Below, one piece after another: positions 1-6,620 of a stretch of 19,362 nt of DNA. Under the pieces are notes generated by a model, which worked only from the letters and a program-made list of their open reading frames with translations, ran no database searches and was not told the DNA's origin. Every line of letters starts with the position of its first letter. The first letter of the stretch is position 1. The position numbers and the translations under genes are program-made. The stretch comes from CAZKHG01 sp964552655 (GTDB lineage Bacteria > Bacteroidota > Bacteroidia > Bacteroidales > Tenuifilaceae), in NCBI GenBank assembly GCA_964552655.1, contig CAZKHG010000059.1, positions 1-19,362 of the forward strand, read 5' to 3'.

Positions 1-726
1 CAGGAACAAATCTTCTTTTCCGACGGATCGGCTCTTAGACTTACCATCGCAAGGTATTATACCCCTTCTGGCCGTAGTATTCAAAAACCTTACAGTGCCG
101 GGGGTGATGAAGAGTACTTTAACGATATCAGCAACCGCTTTTACCACGGAGAGTTTCAACAGCAGGACAGCATTAAATTTGCAGATACTTTGAAGTATAA
201 AACACTTGGCGGCCGAACAGTTTATGGGGGTGGCGGCATAATGCCTGATATATTCATCCCGCTTGATACATCGGGTATCAGCCCTTACCTGACAAGGGTA
301 TCAAACCGCAACTTTATTTACCGTTTTGCCTTTGAGTTTGTTGATAAACACAGGAATGAAACCCGGAATCTCAGGGATTTTGCAGCTGTTGAAGAGTACC
401 TGAAAAAGTTTAACCTCTTGCAGGATTTTATTGCATACGCCGAGAAAAACGGAGTTCCGCCTAATATAAAGCAAATCCAGCATTCACAAAAAATACTGGA
501 GATACAGCTGAAAGCCTCTATTGCCAGGAACCTGATTGACAGCGATGGGTTTTACCCATTCATTAAGGAGATTGATCAAACCCTTTTAAAAGCCACGGAT
601 TACCTGGAGAGCAATAAGAATGTTTCTGGTATCTCGGGTTTATTCACCAAACCCAATCCAAAAGACTGGTACAGCGCTCACATGAAAACCCGTTTAAGAA
701 AAGATGTAATTGCTTTCAGCGCCTGA
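1..726 (+). CDS. S41 family C-terminal processing peptidase, C-terminal part (5' end outside window)
   Basis: The frame is open from base 1 and ends at TGA 724-726, giving 241 residues of the C-terminal part. Two S41 (CtpA/tail-specific protease) hallmarks are visible. The first is the segment ARYYTPSGRSIQK at fragment residues 17-29. The second is GGIMPDI at residues 78-84, the usual G-I-x-P-D-I strand that closes the catalytic fold. The catalytic Ser/Lys pair and any PDZ domain lie upstream and cannot be seen. After the S41 core there are about 150 residues rich in Lys, Asn and aromatics, a tail common in Bacteroidetes homologues. Family knowledge says these are periplasmic serine proteases that cleave near protein C-termini. 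The last 49 bases overlap the convergent alpha/beta hydrolase gene. An apparent start at TTG 190 is internal to the domain and is not the real start. Confidence 0.9.
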   Translation, partial: QEQIFFSDGSALRLTIARYYTPSGRSIQKPYSAGGDEEYFNDISNRFYHGEFQQQDSIKFADTLKYKTLGGRTVYGGGGIMPDIFIPLDTSGISPYLTRVSNRNFIYRFAFEFVDKHRNETRNLRDFAAVEEYLKKFNLLQDFIAYAEKNGVPPNIKQIQHSQKILEIQLKASIARNLIDSDGFYPFIKEIDQTLLKATDYLESNKNVSGISGLFTKPNPKDWYSAHMKTRLRKDVIAFSA

Positions 727-1481
727 TCCCGTTCCTCAATAAAACCCATGTGGCCCGAATGGTTTAAAAAAACTGTCCGGGCCTTTTTGTGCCTTTCAGC
801 CAGAGCTTCTGCAACAGGCAATAGGATTAGGTTATCCTTCCGGCCAAAAATCATCATGGTTGGGCATGGCAGGTTCTCAAAAACCGCATTCCTGTCCGGA
901 CGCTCGGCCATGCCTTTTAATGCCCCTAAAATCCCTTTATCAGAAGTTGAATTGGCAATAATTTTAGCCCGCTCCACCTCACTATTGAATTTTCCAAGAT
1001 TGTCGCCTGCGAAGAGATTTGGAATATTTCTGTTGATAATTACATCTGATCTACCATTGATTACCAGGTCAATATCACTTTTCCTGCTCAACTTTTTCTC
1101 CGCAGAATCAGCATTTGGGGTAGAGTGGAAAAGGCACAACCCGGCCAGCTTTTCAGGGTATTTTTCGGCAAATGCAAGGGCTGCATACCCACCCATGGAG
1201 TGGCCAACTATTACTGCCCTGGGAATATTCAAATGATTCATTAAGGCACTCACGGATTCGGCCATAAAATCCATGGTGATGCTTTCACGATCGCACTGCG
1301 ATTTACCATGACCAGGGAGATCAAGCCTTAATACCCGAAATTCTTTGGATAGTTTATTTGAATAATCATCCCAAATGGAAAGGTTCTCGAGGTAACCATG
1401 CAACAGGACAATTGCATCACCGCTACCCGAAACATCAAAATTTATTCTTTCGAAATTTAATTTACTGGAATTCATTCCCAT
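678..1481 (-). CDS. alpha/beta hydrolase
   Basis: The product is a 267-residue single-domain alpha/beta hydrolase. Visible landmarks are the oxyanion strand LLHGY (26-30), DLPGHGKS (54-61), the nucleophile elbow GHSMGG with Ser95, the acid Asp216 in GRKDNL, and His244 in HSGHMG. The complete triad makes it catalytically competent in principle. There is no signal peptide or membrane segment, so it is probably cytoplasmic. The substrate cannot be read from sequence; the family includes esterases, epoxide hydrolases and C-C bond hydrolases. The start could be Met1 (1481) or Met3 (1475), since no ribosome binding site decides between them. The gene is convergent with the S41 protease (49-base overlap) and divergent from the sdh operon. 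A candidate promoter box lies at 1553-1560. Confidence 0.9.
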   Translation of the reverse strand: MGMNSSKLNFERINFDVSGSGDAIVLLHGYLENLSIWDDYSNKLSKEFRVLRLDLPGHGKSQCDRESITMDFMAESVSALMNHLNIPRAVIVGHSMGGYAALAFAEKYPEKLAGLCLFHSTPNADSAEKKLSRKSDIDLVINGRSDVIINRNIPNLFAGDNLGKFNSEVERAKIIANSTSDKGILGALKGMAERPDRNAVFENLPCPTMMIFGRKDNLILLPVAEALAERHKKARTVFLNHSGHMGFIEERDQALKAITSFLKRVFM

Positions 1482-1535
1482 TCTACTTGTTATTGCTTGT
1501 AACTTATTGTTAATTAAATAACGATCACCGGGTTA

Positions 1536-1551
1536 TGTGAAATATATCACT
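1536..1551. promoter_or_regulatory. CRP/FNR-family-like palindrome
   Basis: TGTGAAATATATCACT has the TGTGA-N6-TCAC(A/T) layout recognised by CRP/FNR-superfamily regulators, with only the last base off the textbook CRP consensus. It lies in the divergent region between the hydrolase and sdhC. On the minus strand it sits just downstream of the hydrolase -7 box, a repressor-like position. Its centre is about 136 bases upstream of the sdhC start. The match is visible; the binding protein is unknown. Confidence 0.4.
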
Positions 1552-1552
1552 G

Positions 1553-1560
1553 CAAAAATA
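1553..1560 (-). promoter_or_regulatory. candidate Bacteroidetes-type -7 promoter box for the alpha/beta hydrolase
   Basis: Read on the minus strand this is TATTTTTG followed by C, matching the Bacteroidetes sigma-ABfr -7 consensus TAnnTTTG. A T-rich stretch (GTTTTA) lies about 19 bases upstream, where a -33 element is expected. Transcription would start about 65 bases before the hydrolase ATG. It overlaps the edge of the CRP/FNR-like palindrome. Confidence 0.4.
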
Positions 1561-1679
1561 CCCAAAACCTGCCCTAAAACATAATAATCTGAAAGCTTTA
1601 ACTGATATTTTTACTCAACTTTACATACTCCATTACGAGTTTTTTCCTTGAAAAGTATTACTAACCAAACATTACCCCT

Positions 1680-2351
1680 ATGAATTGGATATTCAGCTCT
1701 TCCATTGGCAGAAAGTTAATCATGAGTATAACCGGGCTTTTCCTGATGATTTTTCTGCTTGTTCACCTGACCGTTAATTTGATGTTGCTTGTTGGGGATG
1801 GTAGCCAGTTTAATATTGCTGCTCATTTTATGGGCACCAATCCCGTTATAGAAATTGTTGAACCAATTCTTGCTGCCGGATTTATCATCCATATCCTCTA
1901 TGCAAGTATTATCACCCTGATGAACAGGCGGGCACGTCCAATAGGGTATAGCAAAACCGACAGCAACCCTCTTTCGTCATGGTCGTCCAAGAACATGTAC
2001 ATCCTTGGGGCTACCATTCTAACATTCCTGGTAATTCATATCTCTAACTTTTACTGGCAGATTGCATTTGGGAAACTGCCAACAATCAATGTTGAGAACA
2101 CAATTATGGATGATACCTACCTGCTTGTATCGTCCCTTTTTATCAACTACTGGTGGTACGACCTGATTTATATCGCCGGGGCGGTGTTTTTAGGGCTACA
2201 CCTGAGCCATGGGTTTTGGGCGGCATTCCAAACCCTGGGGTGGAATAATAAGCTGTGGATTAAACGGCTTGAGGTAATCGCGTATGTTTATGCAATTATC
2301 ATTGGGGGTGGGTTTGCAATCATTCCCATCTATTTCCTAATATTTAAGTAA
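1680..2351 (+). CDS. sdhC: succinate dehydrogenase / fumarate reductase cytochrome b subunit
   Basis: This 223-residue protein has five hydrophobic segments, at about 12-38, 60-82, 105-128, 160-185 and 197-222. That is the single-polypeptide anchor of type B (Wolinella/Bacillus-like) succinate:quinone oxidoreductases. Histidines within the helices at 29, 71, 120 and 174 are suitable axial ligands for two b-type haems; His177 is an alternative in the fourth helix. The subunit anchors SdhA and SdhB in the inner membrane and passes electrons to or from the quinone pool. It is the first gene of a three-gene operon, 18 bases before sdhA, the order C-A-B being usual for Bacteroidetes. The N-terminus IFSSSIGRKLIMSITGLFL is typical of the family. 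Whether the enzyme mainly oxidises succinate or reduces fumarate cannot be decided from sequence, so frdC is an equally fair name. Confidence 0.95.
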   Translation: MNWIFSSSIGRKLIMSITGLFLMIFLLVHLTVNLMLLVGDGSQFNIAAHFMGTNPVIEIVEPILAAGFIIHILYASIITLMNRRARPIGYSKTDSNPLSSWSSKNMYILGATILTFLVIHISNFYWQIAFGKLPTINVENTIMDDTYLLVSSLFINYWWYDLIYIAGAVFLGLHLSHGFWAAFQTLGWNNKLWIKRLEVIAYVYAIIIGGGFAIIPIYFLIFK

Positions 2352-2369
2352 TCAAATAATATTCGATAT

Positions 2370-4289
2370 ATGACCATGTTAAACTCAAAGATTCCGGGCG
2401 GTCCACTTGAGGAAAAATGGACCAAACACAAAGCCTCTTTAAGGCTGGTTAACCCTGCAAACAAAAAGAAATTGGATATTATTGTTGTTGGCACAGGACT
2501 GGCAGGTTCATCATCTGCATCTACATTAGGCGAACTTGGGTATAATGTAAAGGTTTTCTGCTATCAGGATAGCCCGCGCAGGGCACACTCTGTAGCTGCA
2601 CAGGGAGGTATAAATGCAGCAAAAAACTATAAAAACGATAACGATAGTGTATATCGGTTATTCTATGATATGATCAAAGGAGGCGATTTCAGAGCTCGCG
2701 AGGCCAATGTTTACCGGGCTGCCGAGGTTAGCAACCTGGTGATTGACCATTACACAGCCCTTGGGGTTCCTTTTGCCCGCGATTATGGCGGATATATTGA
2801 CAATCGTTCATTTGGAGGTGTGCAGGTTTCGCGTACATTCTATGCCAAGGGACAAACCGGACAGCAATGCTTAATTGGTGCATACTCCGCTTTAACACGC
2901 CAGATAGAGGCAGGTACAGTAACCATGTATCCGCGTCGTGAAATGCTTGACCTGGTTATAATTGATGGAAAAGCGAGAGGGATTATTACCAGAAACCTGA
3001 TAACCGGCGAAATTGAACGCCATTCTGCGCATGCAGTTGTTCTGGCAACCGGTGGCTATGGTACAATTTACTACCTATCCACACTTGCATTAAATTCAAA
3101 CGCATCTGCAGCATGGAAAGCACACAGGAAAGGTGCATTCTTTGCCAACCCGAGTTTTGTTCAGATACACCCAACATCCATTCCGGTTTTAAATGATTAT
3201 CAATGTAAGCTAACATTGATGTCAGAATCATTGCGTAACGATGGCCGGGTTTGGGTGCCAAAAACCAAAGGCGATACCCGCAAACCAAACGATATTCCCG
3301 AGGAGGATCGTGATTATTATTTAGAGCGTCGTTATCCGGCATTCGGCAATCTGGTTCCAAGAGATGTTGCTTCCCGTGCCGCTAAAGAACGTTGTGATGC
3401 CGGATTTGGCGTGGGCCCAACCGGGTTATCGGTTTACCTCGATTTCAGAGATGCCATCAAAAAGAAAGGGAAAAAGGTGATTGAAGATAACTATGGGAAC
3501 CTCTTTGAGATGTACGAAAAGATATCCGGGGAATCACCCTACGAAACCCCGATGAGAATCTATCCTGCAGGTCACTACACAATGGGCGGCTTATGGGTTG
3601 ATTATAACCTGATGACCACAATTCCCGGGTTATTTGCCGTTGGCGAATCGAATTTCTCCGATCATGGGGCAAACCGCTTGGGCGCAAGCTCTCTGATGCA
3701 ATGTTCGGGCGATGGGTATTTCATTCTGCCTTACACCATTACAGATTACCTGGCTGATGAGATAAAAACCCCCAGGATTCCAACGGATAAACCCGAGTTT
3801 GAAACTGCAGAGAAAGAAGTCCGCGAACGAATTGAAAAACTGCTGAAAATTAATGGGAAAGAAACCCCTGCCAGTTTTCATAAAAGGTTAGGTAAAATCA
3901 TGTGGGATTATGTTGGCATGGTTCGTAATGAGGGAGGGTTGAAAAAAGCACTCGGATTAATAAAGGAGCTGGAAGAGGAATTCTGGAAAAATGTGAAGGT
4001 TGCAGGAGCAAACGGAGAGGTAAACCAAGAACTGGAAAAGGCTGGTCGTGTCGCCGATTTCTTTGAACTCGCAAAGCTACTTGTTAACGATGCCCTTAAC
4101 AGGAGGGAAAGCTGTGGAGCCCATTTCCGCGAGGAAAGTCAGACCGATACCGGTGAAGCCAAGCGTGATGACGACAACTTCTCCTATGTTGCTGCCTGGG
4201 AATACAAAGGTGCAGGGCAGGAACCAGAACTTCATAAAGAGGAGCTAAAATTCGAATTTGTTAAACTTCAGGAAAGAAGTTATAAATAA
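2370..4289 (+). CDS. sdhA: succinate dehydrogenase / fumarate reductase flavoprotein subunit
   Basis: This 639-residue catalytic subunit holds FAD and the dicarboxylate site, on the cytoplasmic face. The dinucleotide-binding glycines are in GTGLAGSSSA (41-50). His73 in RRAHSVAAQGG is the covalent FAD attachment site. The substrate and active-site elements are HPTS (267-270), Arg331 in PRDVASR (the proton-relay arginine), His402 in GHYTMGG, and Arg436 in GANRLGASS. The C-terminal helical region with RRESCGAHFR (578-587) is also family-typical. All key residues are present, so the subunit should be active. Length and the long insertion-rich C-terminus agree with type B enzymes. The start at ATG 2370 leaves an 18-base gap after sdhC; ATG 2376 is a close alternative. 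Sixteen bases separate it from sdhB, implying one transcript. Confidence 0.96.
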   Translation: MTMLNSKIPGGPLEEKWTKHKASLRLVNPANKKKLDIIVVGTGLAGSSSASTLGELGYNVKVFCYQDSPRRAHSVAAQGGINAAKNYKNDNDSVYRLFYDMIKGGDFRAREANVYRAAEVSNLVIDHYTALGVPFARDYGGYIDNRSFGGVQVSRTFYAKGQTGQQCLIGAYSALTRQIEAGTVTMYPRREMLDLVIIDGKARGIITRNLITGEIERHSAHAVVLATGGYGTIYYLSTLALNSNASAAWKAHRKGAFFANPSFVQIHPTSIPVLNDYQCKLTLMSESLRNDGRVWVPKTKGDTRKPNDIPEEDRDYYLERRYPAFGNLVPRDVASRAAKERCDAGFGVGPTGLSVYLDFRDAIKKKGKKVIEDNYGNLFEMYEKISGESPYETPMRIYPAGHYTMGGLWVDYNLMTTIPGLFAVGESNFSDHGANRLGASSLMQCSGDGYFILPYTITDYLADEIKTPRIPTDKPEFETAEKEVRERIEKLLKINGKETPASFHKRLGKIMWDYVGMVRNEGGLKKALGLIKELEEEFWKNVKVAGANGEVNQELEKAGRVADFFELAKLLVNDALNRRESCGAHFREESQTDTGEAKRDDDNFSYVAAWEYKGAGQEPELHKEELKFEFVKLQERSYK

Positions 4290-4305
4290 TTAATCCATTA
4301 CGGAC

Positions 4306-5049
4306 ATGAATCTTAACCTTAAAATATGGCGCCAAAGAGATGCTAAGAGCAAAGGGCGTTTCGAAGTATATCAGTTAAACGACGTATCACCCGAGATGTC
4401 GTTTCTTGAGATGATGGATTACCTCAACAATAAGCTGATTCTTGAAGGCAAAGAACCTGTTGCATTTGAACATGATTGCAGGGAAGGCATTTGCGGTTCC
4501 TGCGGAATCTTCATCAATGGCAGGCCTCACGGAAATCAGTCGAAAACCACCACCTGTGAGCTGCGGATGAGGTTTTTCAGGGATGGCGAAACCATTACAG
4601 TTGAACCCTGGAGATCAGGCTCTTTCCCCGTTATCAAAGACTTAATGGTTGACCGGGCAGCTTTCGATAAAATTATGCGTGCCGGGGGTTTCATCTCTGT
4701 TAATGCCGGTGCCGCCCGGGATGCCAATACCATTTTGGTACCCAAAAAGAATGCCGATGAGGCATTCGATTCTGCAACCTGCGTTGGATGCGGTGCCTGT
4801 GTTGCAACTTGCAAAAACTCCTCAGCAATGCTGTTCATTGCAGCCAAAATAACCCACCTGTCACAATTCCCCCAGGGAAGAGTGGATGCAAGCAATCGGG
4901 TAAAACAAATGGTTGCTAAAATGGATGAGCTGGGATTTGGCGGGTGTACCAATACACGGGCTTGCGAAGCAGAGTGCCCCAAGGGTATCTCAATTAGCAA
5001 TATAGCAAAACTGAACCGTGAGTTTTTTGTGGCAAAACTTAAAGATTGA
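4306..5049 (+). CDS. sdhB: succinate dehydrogenase / fumarate reductase iron-sulfur subunit
   Basis: This 247-residue electron-transfer subunit carries all eleven cysteines needed for three clusters. Cys58, Cys63, Cys66 and Cys84 form the [2Fe-2S] site of an N-terminal plant-ferredoxin-like domain (DCREGICGSCG and TTCELRM). In the C-terminal bacterial-ferredoxin domain, CVGCGACVATC supplies Cys159, Cys162 and Cys165 for [4Fe-4S], together with Cys224. Cys169, Cys214 and Cys220 serve [3Fe-4S]. It bridges the flavin in SdhA and the haem/quinone site in SdhC. It is the last gene of the operon, 16 bases after sdhA, and a hairpin terminator begins 24 bases after its stop codon. The downstream gene converges on it. 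Confidence 0.96.
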   Translation: MNLNLKIWRQRDAKSKGRFEVYQLNDVSPEMSFLEMMDYLNNKLILEGKEPVAFEHDCREGICGSCGIFINGRPHGNQSKTTTCELRMRFFRDGETITVEPWRSGSFPVIKDLMVDRAAFDKIMRAGGFISVNAGAARDANTILVPKKNADEAFDSATCVGCGACVATCKNSSAMLFIAAKITHLSQFPQGRVDASNRVKQMVAKMDELGFGGCTNTRACEAECPKGISISNIAKLNREFFVAKLKD

Positions 5050-5073
5050 TCATTAAAATCTTATCTCATTTCG

Positions 5074-5102
5074 AGCAGTCCAATCTTAGGACTGCTTTTT
5101 TT
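5074..5102 (+). terminator. rho-independent terminator of the sdh operon
   Basis: An 8-base perfect stem AGCAGTCC / GGACTGCT with a 7-base loop (5082-5088) is followed by a run of seven T (5096-5102, the first paired in the stem). The T run is only on the plus-strand side, so it should stop sdhCAB transcription. The converging aspartase gene ends inside the T run and gets no U-tract from this hairpin. Confidence 0.85.
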
Positions 5103-6534
5103 ATAGCTCTTTGATGGAAAACCCAAGTTTTAGAAGGTTCTCGGGCTTGGTAATTTCTCTTAGCTTATCGTTATCAATTAATTTAAGCTTACTGTTGGCT
5201 TGAAAGATATCAGAATTTGAAGATTTCATCTCACTGGCCAGTTCGGCAGCTTTATTGAACCCTATATAGGGTAATAATGCGGTTGTAATGGATGGATTTT
5301 TAAACAGATTCTCTTTCGATTGGCTAATATTTACCACCAATCCCTGAACTAAATTTGAAGCCAAAGTATTGTTTGCCGAGATCAGCAATTTCAAACTTTC
5401 CAGAAGAGCATGCCCAATCAATGGCAGATATGCATTCAGATCGAGAGTTCCCTGTCCGCAAAGACCTGAAATCAACTGATCGTTTGAATAAACCCGATGA
5501 GCAACACTTATAACATACTCGGGAATAACCGGGTTTATCTTCCCGGGCATTATTGAACTGCCAACTTGTCTTTTTGGAATAGATATTTGATTTCCTGCTA
5601 TATCGGAAGCTAATAATCGTAAATCAGAAACCATTTTTTCCAAATTAACTCCATGTGCCTTTAGAATAGCGTGTACTTCAACAATTGAATCGAGATTGGA
5701 TGTTGCATCATTCAAATTTTCGCTGCGGGTTAGTGGAAACCCGGTTAAACGCTGCAACTGGTTAATGGCCTCCAGAATAAAAAAACGCGGGGTACCAATC
5801 CCTGTTCCTATGGCACCACCACCCAGATTAACCACCTTGATTCTTTCAAAACATTTCGAAATTCTCCACCAATCGCGCGAAAGCGCATCATTATAAGATG
5901 CAAATAGTTGTCCCCAGGATGAAGGAACTGCCGCCTGCATTTGTGTGTAGCCAATCCGTAATTCAGTTCTGTATTGTTTTTCAAGCTCCTCAACCCTAAA
6001 TCTGAGGTTGTTAATAGATTCTTCAAGTGTAGATAGGAGTTTTATAGCCGCAACTTTCAATGCGGTGGGAACCACATCATTGGTTGACTGGTATATATTG
6101 GCATGTTCAATCGGGTCGATTTTTGAGTAATCCCCTGCCTTATGCCCAAGTTTAAGCAATGAGGCATTGGCAATTATTTCGTTTACATTCATATTGATAC
6201 TCGTACCTGCACCACCCTGAATAGCAGGTACTATAAAGCTGTCAAAATATTTTCCTTCTGCTATCTCTTCAGATGATCTAAGTAATACATCCAGTATTTT
6301 TTCATCAATTAAACCGATTTTAACCGAATCAATAACATTCTCGGATTTCATTGCACCTAAAAACTCTTTATATGCAAGAAAACAGGATTGTTTAACTACA
6401 CCCATGGCCCTGTACCATTCGGCATGGAATGGGGTTTCATCGGGAAAATTTTCCTTGGCCCTAATAGAATGGATGCCATATAAAGCATTTTCGGTTATCT
6501 CTTTTTCGCCCAGGTAGTCGGTTTCCTTTCTCAT
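5101..6534 (-). CDS. aspA: aspartate ammonia-lyase (aspartase/fumarase superfamily)
   Basis: This 477-residue protein belongs to the aspartase/fumarase superfamily, whose members cleave C-N or C-O bonds to release fumarate. Conserved regions seen are QGGAGTSINMN (106-116), QSTND (149-153), and the signature loop GSSIMPGKINPVIPE (325-339), containing the catalytic serine and the Lys332/Asn334 pair. The P-V-I-P-E ending of the loop, NLGGGAIGTGIGTP, and the N-terminal DYLGEKEITENALYGIHSIRA favour aspartase over fumarase (PTQCE). The expected reaction is L-aspartate to fumarate plus ammonia in the cytoplasm. One oddity is TQMQAAVP at 197-204, where E. coli AspA has TQLQDAVP. It lies 86 bases after pbpC on the same strand but has its own promoter-like box, and it converges on the sdh operon. 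Substrate specificity is likely but not proven. Confidence 0.85.
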   Translation of the reverse strand: MRKETDYLGEKEITENALYGIHSIRAKENFPDETPFHAEWYRAMGVVKQSCFLAYKEFLGAMKSENVIDSVKIGLIDEKILDVLLRSSEEIAEGKYFDSFIVPAIQGGAGTSINMNVNEIIANASLLKLGHKAGDYSKIDPIEHANIYQSTNDVVPTALKVAAIKLLSTLEESINNLRFRVEELEKQYRTELRIGYTQMQAAVPSSWGQLFASYNDALSRDWWRISKCFERIKVVNLGGGAIGTGIGTPRFFILEAINQLQRLTGFPLTRSENLNDATSNLDSIVEVHAILKAHGVNLEKMVSDLRLLASDIAGNQISIPKRQVGSSIMPGKINPVIPEYVISVAHRVYSNDQLISGLCGQGTLDLNAYLPLIGHALLESLKLLISANNTLASNLVQGLVVNISQSKENLFKNPSITTALLPYIGFNKAAELASEMKSSNSDIFQANSKLKLIDNDKLREITKPENLLKLGFSIKEL

Positions 6535-6551
6535 CGCGATATATGTTTTGT

Positions 6552-6559
6552 CAAAAGTA
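6552..6559 (-). promoter_or_regulatory. candidate -7 promoter box for the aspartase gene
   Basis: On the minus strand this reads TACTTTTG, an exact match to TAnnTTTG, 17 bases before the aspartase ATG. A T-rich segment (CATTTTC) lies about 18 bases upstream at the -33 position but lacks the final G. The leader would be only about 10 bases. This allows aspA expression independent of pbpC. Confidence 0.4.
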
Positions 6560-6620
6560 TGAATGAATTATTGAAAATGAAATATTTGCCCAGCTGATAT
6601 TCAATAAAAGGAGATAAGAA

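Noticed and set aside
748..1236. 162-codon open frame on the plus strand
   Set aside because: It is antisense to the alpha/beta hydrolase, whose full catalytic triad and family length explain the region. The antisense translation has no recognisable domain.
1561..1679. Promoter for sdhCAB
   Set aside because: No box with both an acceptable -7 and -33 element was found. Several T-runs are present but lack the TAnnTTTG pattern.
2986..3360. 124-codon open frame on the minus strand
   Set aside because: It is antisense to the conserved flavoprotein core of sdhA, with no promoter or domain.
4536..5000. 154-codon open frame on the minus strand
   Set aside because: It is antisense to sdhB, which has all eleven cluster cysteines. 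The antisense product is low in recognisable motifs.
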